Below are positions 6,837-12,003 of a stretch of DNA of 12,003 nt, piece after piece (the first letter of the stretch is position 1; each line of letters opens with the position of its first letter). A model generated the notes under the pieces. The model saw only the letters and a list, made by a program, of their open reading frames with translations, was not told the origin of the DNA and made no database searches. The position numbers and the translations under genes are program-made. Location: NCBI GenBank assembly GCA_035369865.1, contig DAOOVG010000071.1, positions 1-12,003 of the forward strand. The letters are read 5' to 3'. The DNA is from MVYY01 sp035369865. Lineage in GTDB: Bacteria; Bacteroidota; Bacteroidia; Bacteroidales; Paludibacteraceae.

Positions 6837-7700
6837 ATGGACAAAAAAACGAGAAAACTGTTAATATCAGTACAACGAAATGAAATCACTGAACATTTTA
6901 TTTATAAACGTTTAGCAGAAGGATGTAAAGATCAAAAAAATGCTGAAATTTTACACACCATAAGCGAACAAGAAAAACAACATGCAGCATTTTGGCAAGA
7001 AAAAACCAATCTTAAAGTTAAACCAGACCATTGGAGAATTACTTACACTGTTTTTTTGGCTCGTTTACTGGGTCTTTCGTTTGTATTAAAACAAATGGAA
7101 AAACGCGAAGGTACAGGTTCAAAACTTTATAATGAATTGTCAAGTATTATCCCTGAGACAAAAATTTTTGCTGAAGAAGAAAGTATTCACGAACAACAAT
7201 TATTAACAATGCTCGATGAAGAGCGATTACAATATGTTGGTTCTATTGTGTTAGGGCTTAACGATGCTCTCGTCGAATTAACCGGAGCACTGGCAGGTTT
7301 TACTTTAACTTTGGGAACAACCAGAACCATTTCATTAGCAGGATTAGTTACAGGAATATCTGCTGCCTTGTCTATGGCGGCTTCCGATTATCTTTCCACG
7401 AAAGCAGAAGGTAATAAAAAAGCCAAAAAATCGGCTGCTTATACCGGTATAGCCTATTTTTTCACTGTTATTTTTCTCATACTTCCTTTTTTATTATTAT
7501 CCAGCAGATTTTTCGCTTTATCACTAACACTATTACTGGCAGTATTAATAATTTTCTTTTTTAATTATTATATTTCTGTGGCTAAAGAGCTTGAATTTAA
7601 ATCTCGTTTTTTTGAAATGTGTTTTATCAGCTTAGGAGTAGCAGCCTTTTCGTTTTTTATAGGTTATATACTTAATAGTATATTAGGTGTAAATGCTTAA
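6837..7700 (+). CDS. ferritin-like/VIT1 fusion membrane protein (MbfA-type iron exporter)
   Basis: A 287-residue fusion. The N-terminal cytosolic part, about 5-128, is a rubrerythrin/erythrin-like four-helix domain with di-iron ligand candidates in the expected helix order: Glu16 (or Glu19), Glu46 with His49, Glu88 or Glu91, and Glu115 with His118. The C-terminal part, about 132-285, is a VIT1/CCC1 transporter with five hydrophobic segments (roughly 134-158, 164-182, 200-222, 226-247, 261-283) and the family motif VLGLNDALVELTGALAGF; a MAASDYLSTKAE motif closes the second segment. In characterised MbfA proteins the ferritin domain senses or collects iron and the VIT domain exports it, protecting against iron and peroxide stress. 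That role here is by family. It is a single-gene unit; ATG 6837 gives a complete first helix. Confidence 0.9.
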   Translation: MDKKTRKLLISVQRNEITEHFIYKRLAEGCKDQKNAEILHTISEQEKQHAAFWQEKTNLKVKPDHWRITYTVFLARLLGLSFVLKQMEKREGTGSKLYNELSSIIPETKIFAEEESIHEQQLLTMLDEERLQYVGSIVLGLNDALVELTGALAGFTLTLGTTRTISLAGLVTGISAALSMAASDYLSTKAEGNKKAKKSAAYTGIAYFFTVIFLILPFLLLSSRFFALSLTLLLAVLIIFFFNYYISVAKELEFKSRFFEMCFISLGVAAFSFFIGYILNSILGVNA

Positions 7701-8087
7701 TAGAAAAAGTTTTGAGTTTACGAGGCGTGGAAAGAACGAGGATTTTTTGTAGGGAAATTTTAATTTGTGTCAAAACAACCGAAGCGAAGCTGAAATTGCA
7801 CAAACAATTAAAAAATTAAACACTCTTTGAGACAAAAAAGTAAATAAGGTTTGAGGAAAAGCCCCTAATACAAAATATTGTTCAATAAATTTTAGATAAT
7901 TTTTGTCTTGTGTTTATGATATTTTTTATAAAATTGCGTAAAAATTTCTTCCATTCAATTTTAAAAAAGTATCAATTTTTTGAATATTTTGTCGATACAT
8001 TTATTGAAATTTAAATAATTATAAAGTATTTTTCTAATAACTGCCATTAGAAATTCAATCCTAATGACAAATTTGGAATAAATTAAC
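7701..8087. other. 387-base convergent intergenic region with possible structured element
   Basis: No credible ORF. The part at 7715-7870 is visibly less AT-rich than the rest and has a repeated ACGAGG (7720-7725, 7736-7741) and an interrupted inverted repeat: TTAATT-TGTG-CAA (7760-7773) against TTG-CACA-AATTAA (7796-7811), with a small AGC-GAA-GCT hairpin inside. Near 8031-8053 there is a perfect 8-base stem, TTTCTAAT/ATTAGAAA, with a 7-base loop. It could be a terminator for either converging gene, but no strong U-tract follows it. A decayed repeat, a small RNA or nothing functional are all possible. Confidence 0.4.
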
Positions 8088-9398
8088 TCAAAATTTTTTT
8101 CTTGTTTTTTCTTTTGAAAAATCTGCTAATCGTTTTTCTAATTCAGGAATTTGGTCATTTTTTACAAAGGAGACACAAATTCGCAAACCATTTGGGTCGC
8201 TGCTTCCTGTAATGGTCAACGAAATGGCACTTAAACCATAATAAAGAAATTCTTTCAATAATTCGTTGCTCGTCATTCCAGGGTAGGCAACAGTAAAATA
8301 AAAACCGTCTGCCAATTTTCCACCTTCATCATAAACGAGATAAAAACCATTTTTTAAAAACAATGATTTCATTTTTCGGGCTTTTTCTCCATAAACAGCA
8401 AGTTCTTTTAAAAAATCAACTTCGCCATCGTTTACTGCTTTCAAGGTAGCAGCTACTGCATATTGTGCAGTGTGTGAAGTGCCAGCAGTAGTAGCATACA
8501 ACACTCCATAAGGAATGAAATGTCCCAACACATCACTAGTAAAATAATTTTTCAAAGGTGGATAATGTCGAGTACGTAGTTTTTCAGAAATGATCATCAT
8601 TCCTATTCGTTGACCAGCATAGCTAAAAATTTTCGAAGCAGAAAGTAACAAAATATAATTATCTGTATAATGTGCCACTGTCGGTTGATAGGGCGGAACA
8701 CCAGGCTTTCCATAATCGAAACGAAAATCCATTCCAAAATAAGCCAGATCTTCCACCACGATCACATCATATTGAGTAGCCAGTTCACCAATGATTTGCA
8801 ATTCTTCTTCTGTCAAGTTAATCCATGAGGGATTATTAGGAGACGAATAAGTAATTGTACAAATATCCCCTTCTTTTAAATAGGAAAGTAATTTCTCTCG
8901 AAGTTTTTCACCTCTGAAATTTAAAATATCAAACGATTTATAAGGTAATCCCAACAGTTGTAATTGTGACTTATTAACAGGAAAACCCGGATCAATGAAA
9001 AGTGTATAGGGCTTTTTTACATTAGTACGAGCAGATGCTAATAAAGCTGCAAAATTTCCTTGCATTGCTCCTACTGTTGGAATACAATTTAGAGGACTGA
9101 CTTCAAGATTCATGAATAACTTAGCAAAACGTGCTGTCTCTGTTTTAAAAAATGGAATCCCTTCAATGTCGGAATAAAGTGAAGTTAAACCTTTATCTAA
9201 TGCTTCTTTTTCTGCCTGAATGGTAACAGGTAAAGTAGGCAAACCCGGCACACCCATTTCCATGTGAATAAATTCTACACCACTTTGTTTTTCAATTTGA
9301 GAAACCAGTTTACCGATTTCACGAATAGAAAGTTGATTGATATCAGAAGTCCCAAATTGGGCAAACAGTGAATCAACAAGTTCCTTATCAATAATCAT
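8088..9398 (-). CDS. fold-type I PLP-dependent aminotransferase (class I/II)
   Basis: A 436-residue cytosolic aminotransferase, usual length. Visible fold-type I landmarks: cofactor-loop region PTVGAMQGN (107-115), Asn189 in YSSPNNPSW, Asp217 and Tyr220 in VEDLAYFG, the PLP-binding Lys256 in LLSASKIFSYAGQRIG with phosphate-contacting Arg264, and the probable substrate-carboxylate Arg406 in GLRICVS. It moves an amino group between an amino acid and a 2-oxo acid. The substrate is not readable from the sequence, but lying 85 bases downstream of a phenylacetate-CoA ligase and an ACT regulator on the same strand suggests an aromatic amino acid or arylpyruvate. A separate promoter candidate precedes it, so it may be transcribed independently. 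Superfamily secure, specificity inferred. Confidence 0.9.
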   Translation of the reverse strand: MIIDKELVDSLFAQFGTSDINQLSIREIGKLVSQIEKQSGVEFIHMEMGVPGLPTLPVTIQAEKEALDKGLTSLYSDIEGIPFFKTETARFAKLFMNLEVSPLNCIPTVGAMQGNFAALLASARTNVKKPYTLFIDPGFPVNKSQLQLLGLPYKSFDILNFRGEKLREKLLSYLKEGDICTITYSSPNNPSWINLTEEELQIIGELATQYDVIVVEDLAYFGMDFRFDYGKPGVPPYQPTVAHYTDNYILLLSASKIFSYAGQRIGMMIISEKLRTRHYPPLKNYFTSDVLGHFIPYGVLYATTAGTSHTAQYAVAATLKAVNDGEVDFLKELAVYGEKARKMKSLFLKNGFYLVYDEGGKLADGFYFTVAYPGMTSNELLKEFLYYGLSAISLTITGSSDPNGLRICVSFVKNDQIPELEKRLADFSKEKTRKKF

Positions 9399-9450
9399 GA
9401 TTAAAAAATTCTAATAATATCCTTATATTTTACGGAATAATTGAGTTTTT

Positions 9451-9480
9451 CAAAAATATCAAATTATATATTCCATCAAA
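9451..9480 (-). promoter_or_regulatory. candidate promoter for the aminotransferase
   Basis: Read on the minus strand: TTTG (9480-9477), 18 bases, then TATTTTTG (9458-9451), matching both Bacteroidota elements. Transcription would start near 9444, about 45 bases before the ATG. The -33 element lies just three bases past the PaaK stop codon. Confidence 0.5.
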
Positions 9481-9483
9481 AAA

Positions 9484-10794
9484 TTATTTGTTTTCTTCCT
9501 TTTTTCGGTTATCAATTACCCTGACTGCTTTTCCTTCACTTCGCGGAATGGAACGAGGCTCAACAAGTGTAACTTTGATGCTTAAACCAATAGCACTGTG
9601 AAGTGAATGTTCAATTTTTTTCGATAGACTTTCCAGTTCACGAATAGTCTCTACCATTTTAGATTCATCCAATTCTACTTTTAATTCCAGATAATCCAGG
9701 TTATCTTTTCTATCTACATACAAAAGATAATGAGCACTCGTTTCGCACATTTCCAACAAAACTTGTTCAATTTGAGAAGGAAATAAATTCACACCCCGAA
9801 TAATCAGCATATCATCACTTCTGCCAGTAATCTTTTTCATTCTAACTAACGTACGTCCACATTCGCATTTTTCATGATTGAGTATAGAAAGATCGCGAGT
9901 ATTATATCGCAAAAGCGGAATACCTTCTTTTGTCAAAGTGGTAAAAACAAGTTCTCCTTCACATCCATCAGGCAAAGGCTGCTTTGATTCCGGATCAACA
10001 ATTTCAGGGAAAAAATGATCCTCGTTGACATGTAATCCCTGATGAAAACTACAATCATGAGCAATGCCTGGTCCCATTATTTCACTTAATCCGTAAATAT
10101 CAAAAGCCTGGATTCCCCATTTTCTTTCCAATTCAAGTCGCATGTTTTCAGTCCATGGTTCTGCTCCAAAAACGCCTAATCGTAATTTCATGTCGGCACG
10201 TGAATAACCAAATTCCGGCATAGCATCTACCAGATGAAGAGCATACGAAGGAGTACACGCAAGGACTGTAACACCATAATCGGACATTAATTGTAATTGA
10301 CGCTTTGTATTTCCTCCTGAAGCTGGGATAACCGTAGCACCAATTGTTTCAGCTCCATAGTGCAAACCTAAGCCACCTGTAAACAAACCATATCCATAAG
10401 AAACTTGCACCACATCTTCTTTTGTAACCCCAGCCATCGTTAAACAACGAGCCAGTGATTCACACCAATTTTGAATATCATTTTTTGTATAACCTACCGT
10501 GGTAGGTTTACCTGTTGTGCCACTGGAAGCATGTACTCTAACAATATCTTTCATTGGAACGGCAAAAAGTCCAAAAGGATAATTGTCACGTAAATCTGAT
10601 TTGTAAGTAAAAGGCAATTTGGAAATATCATCAATGGAGTGAATATCAGAGGGAGTAATATTCATTTCCTCCATTTTTTTGCGATAAAAAGGTACATTTC
10701 GATATACTCTGTTCACTAAATTTCTTAAACGTTCACTTTGAAGTTCCCGCATTTCTTCATGTGGCATACATTCTACTTTCTTATTCCAGAACAT
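9484..10794 (-). CDS. paaK: phenylacetate-CoA ligase (PaaK family)
   Basis: ATP-dependent, AMP-forming ligase that activates phenylacetate or a related arylacetate to its CoA thioester. At 436 residues it has the family's normal length. Adenylate-forming motifs are in order: P-loop SSGTTGKP (90-97), YGLSE (234-238), YNTRD (297-301), the hinge GRSDDMLIIRGVNLFPSQ (324-341), and the C-terminal catalytic lysine, probably Lys422 in RSEGKAVRV. A CxC pair (Cys310, Cys312) precedes the hinge. The start MFWNKKVECM matches the usual N-terminus of Bacteroidetes homologues. It begins inside the end of the ACT-domain gene, implying translational coupling. In anaerobes this enzyme serves arylacetate salvage or aromatic amino acid turnover rather than the aerobic paa pathway; no paa oxygenase genes are nearby. 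Substrate range is inferred. Confidence 0.92.
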   Translation of the reverse strand: MFWNKKVECMPHEEMRELQSERLRNLVNRVYRNVPFYRKKMEEMNITPSDIHSIDDISKLPFTYKSDLRDNYPFGLFAVPMKDIVRVHASSGTTGKPTTVGYTKNDIQNWCESLARCLTMAGVTKEDVVQVSYGYGLFTGGLGLHYGAETIGATVIPASGGNTKRQLQLMSDYGVTVLACTPSYALHLVDAMPEFGYSRADMKLRLGVFGAEPWTENMRLELERKWGIQAFDIYGLSEIMGPGIAHDCSFHQGLHVNEDHFFPEIVDPESKQPLPDGCEGELVFTTLTKEGIPLLRYNTRDLSILNHEKCECGRTLVRMKKITGRSDDMLIIRGVNLFPSQIEQVLLEMCETSAHYLLYVDRKDNLDYLELKVELDESKMVETIRELESLSKKIEHSLHSAIGLSIKVTLVEPRSIPRSEGKAVRVIDNRKKEENK

Positions 10795-11219
10795 ACCGTC
10801 AATTTTAAATCAGATTCATAAATGGGTTTAAATTGATATTTTTTAATTACTTCTGTTGCCTGATCCATATTGTTGGTTCGCATCACCATAATAGATTTGC
10901 TGCCAAAACTAAAAGCATAAAGATATTCAATGGAAATGTTTTCAGCCGTAAATTTATCAAGAATGCGAGCTAATGAGCCAGGGACTCCTTCCAATTCCAA
11001 CGAAAGAACTTCATGAATGCGGACAGAACAATTTTCAGCTCTGAGCACTTCCACTGCTTTTACCGGATCGGATACCAACATGCGTAATAGGCCATAATCA
11101 CTGCTATCGGCAAGTGTTAAGGCGATAATATTGATGTTGTTACGAGCCAAAATATTTAAAATTTCGTTGAGATGACCTGTTTTGTTTTCCACAAAAACAG
11201 AAAGTTGACGGATTTTCAT
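10773..11219 (-). CDS. tandem ACT-domain protein, probable amino-acid sensor
   Basis: A 148-residue protein made almost entirely of two ACT domains, about 3-68 and 71-130. The first has VENKTGHLNEILNILARNNI followed by LTLADSSDYGLLRMLV; the second has LEGVPGSLARILDKFTAENI followed by SIMVMRTNNMDQATEVI. ACT domains bind amino acids and pass the signal to enzymes or regulators. No catalytic or DNA-binding domain is attached. Its gene overlaps the start of PaaK by 22 bases, the same pairing seen in many anaerobic Bacteroidetes and archaea, so it probably tunes the ligase or the pathway in response to an aromatic amino acid. The ligand is not known. Confidence 0.9.
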   Translation of the reverse strand: MKIRQLSVFVENKTGHLNEILNILARNNINIIALTLADSSDYGLLRMLVSDPVKAVEVLRAENCSVRIHEVLSLELEGVPGSLARILDKFTAENISIEYLYAFSFGSKSIMVMRTNNMDQATEVIKKYQFKPIYESDLKLTVCSGIRK

Positions 11220-11249
11220 TGCAGAAATAATTTTAAAAATTTAAAAATG

Positions 11250-11257
11250 CAAATTTA
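11250..11257 (-). promoter_or_regulatory. candidate -7 box for the ACT/PaaK unit
   Basis: On the minus strand this reads TAAATTTG, a full TAnnTTTG match, about 31 bases upstream of the ACT start codon. No good -33 TTTG stands at proper spacing, so the call rests on the -7 element and position. Confidence 0.4.
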
Positions 11258-11318
11258 CAACAAATAATAAAAATAACCAGCATAAATTTAGCTAGCTTGT
11301 TTGGCTAAGTACCGATTC

Positions 11319-11332
11319 GTCAAAATTTTGAC
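11319..11332. repeat. perfect 14-base palindrome GTCAAAATTTTGAC
   Basis: The sequence equals its own reverse complement and lies between the DUF2784-like stop and the ACT start, about 60 bases upstream of the ACT -7 candidate. It could be a regulator site or part of a transcript end. A related interrupted TTTTGAC/GTCAAA arrangement occurs at 1203-1221. Confidence 0.4.
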
Positions 11333-11356
11333 ATGAGCAATGGTGAATGCAAAGTG

Positions 11357-11746
11357 TTATTTGCGTTTTAAAATGACTTTATCCCGGATATTGAGAAAAA
11401 GAGAAATTGCTAAAGCTGCAATAAACACAATTAGCGTCACCCTGTCAACCAGTTCAGCATTAATGTTCAGCCCCGTAATTCTATCAAAAAGGTATTTGAG
11501 ATAGGAATTTGGAAGATTTGTTTTCCCCAGTTTTTCCAATATCATAAAATGCCAGTCAGTGAAAGGACAATAACCCGGTGTGCCAACAATCATTCCCAGA
11601 AATAGCCACGAAGAGCCCGTAAGAAGAAGCGTGATCAGATTAAGCAATCGAGTTTTCTTCCATAGCCAACCAACAGTATTGAAAATGGTCAGCGACGTAT
11701 GAAAAATAACAAAGAAAATATCCAGTATGGAATAGATGGTATGCAT
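11357..11746 (-). CDS. small DUF2784-like membrane protein
   Basis: A 129-residue protein with hydrophobic segments at about 5-27, 34-54 and 103-120 and a basic C-terminus (RDKVILKRK). The features resemble DUF2784 proteins: FH near residues 15-16 in the first segment, Trp47 in the second, and a GYCPFTDWH motif (58-66) in the loop, followed by EKLG. DUF2784 has no established function. It stands 137 bases upstream of the ACT gene on the same strand, with a possible promoter between them, so a shared operon is doubtful. The ATG at 11746 starts immediately before the first hydrophobic segment. Confidence 0.75.
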   Translation of the reverse strand: MHTIYSILDIFFVIFHTSLTIFNTVGWLWKKTRLLNLITLLLTGSSWLFLGMIVGTPGYCPFTDWHFMILEKLGKTNLPNSYLKYLFDRITGLNINAELVDRVTLIVFIAALAISLFLNIRDKVILKRK

Positions 11747-11768
11747 AAGACAAAGATTTCTTGTATAA

Positions 11769-11776
11769 CAAAAGTA
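11769..11776 (-). promoter_or_regulatory. candidate -7 box for the DUF2784-like gene
   Basis: On the minus strand this reads TACTTTTG, a TAnnTTTG match 22 bases upstream of the start codon. The -33 region lacks TTTG, and the leader would be very short. Confidence 0.3.
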
Positions 11777-11961
11777 CAGGAATTTTTAAAGGTTGGAATC
11801 ACATTGCTAAAATTATTTAATGATTATCCGTATAATGACCTATATCTGGATATTCTGCTTCACGAGCTGAATTCCGATATCTTAATAGATTTTTAAAGAA
11901 CACGACTATACTACTCTTTGAAGATAGGATTTGTTATATGATAAAATTTATATAGTCATTC

Positions 11962-11982
11962 CTTAAAAAGTCTATTTTTAAG
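11962..11982. repeat. perfect 8-base inverted repeat near the right edge
   Basis: CTTAAAAA (11962-11969) and TTTTTAAG (11975-11982) form a hairpin with a five-base loop. A second inverted repeat, GACTATA (11904-11910) with TATAGTC (11951-11957), lies just before it. The neighbouring gene is outside the window, so a terminator or operator role cannot be judged. Confidence 0.4.
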
Positions 11983-12003
11983 CGGCAAGGTTATAAAAGT
12001 TTT

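Noticed and set aside
11699..11896. 65-codon plus-strand frame at the right edge
   Set aside because: Its first 48 bases are antisense to the DUF2784-like gene; the remainder has no recognisable domain, signal or ribosome-binding site. A shorter start at 11741 would nearly avoid the overlap, so it cannot be fully excluded.

Overview
The window is AT-rich and looks like the chromosome of a Bacteroidota member, most likely Bacteroidales or a relative. The evidence is several TAnnTTTG-type -7 promoter boxes (for example TATCTTTG at 4369-4376), SD-poor starts, lipoproteins with short lipoboxes, a lamin-tail surface protein with a FSPDNDG-type C-terminal domain, and an ACT plus PaaK gene pair of the kind common in anaerobic Bacteroidetes. 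Genus or species cannot be told from the sequence. No rRNA, tRNA, CRISPR array, transposase or phage gene was recognised.

Layout, left to right. 1-228: a possible C-terminal remnant of an upstream gene, then the leader of a TauE/SafE (TSUP) anion exporter (238-1023, +). 1024-1411: a convergent gap with only weak inverted repeats. 1412-2422 (-): aspartate-semialdehyde dehydrogenase (asd), divergent from a secreted multidomain lamin-tail protein (2546-4330, +); their candidate promoters are interleaved. 4442-6617 (+): a tight three-gene operon encoding two periplasmic FKBP-type prolyl isomerases and, between them, a lipoprotein that keeps the N-terminal FkpA/Mip-like domain but has no FKBP domain. 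It opens with a clear TATCTTTG promoter box and closes with a strong intrinsic terminator at 6677-6723. 6837-7700 (+): a ferritin-like/VIT1 fusion (MbfA-type iron exporter). 7701-8087: a convergent gap with a possible structured element.

8088-11746 is all on the minus strand. In transcription order it holds a small DUF2784-like membrane protein, a tandem-ACT-domain protein whose stop overlaps the start of a phenylacetate-CoA ligase (PaaK family) by 22 bases, and a fold-type I PLP aminotransferase with its own candidate promoter. ACT, PaaK and aminotransferase together suggest arylacetate / aromatic amino acid interconversion, with aryl-CoA and arylpyruvate linked by an indolepyruvate-type ferredoxin oxidoreductase encoded elsewhere. 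That pathway link is inference.

Most genes are ordinary chromosomal functions. The points most worth a second look are the FKBP-domain-less paralogue inside the FKBP operon, the ferritin-VIT fusion, the ACT/PaaK/aminotransferase module, and the structured intergenic segment after 7700.
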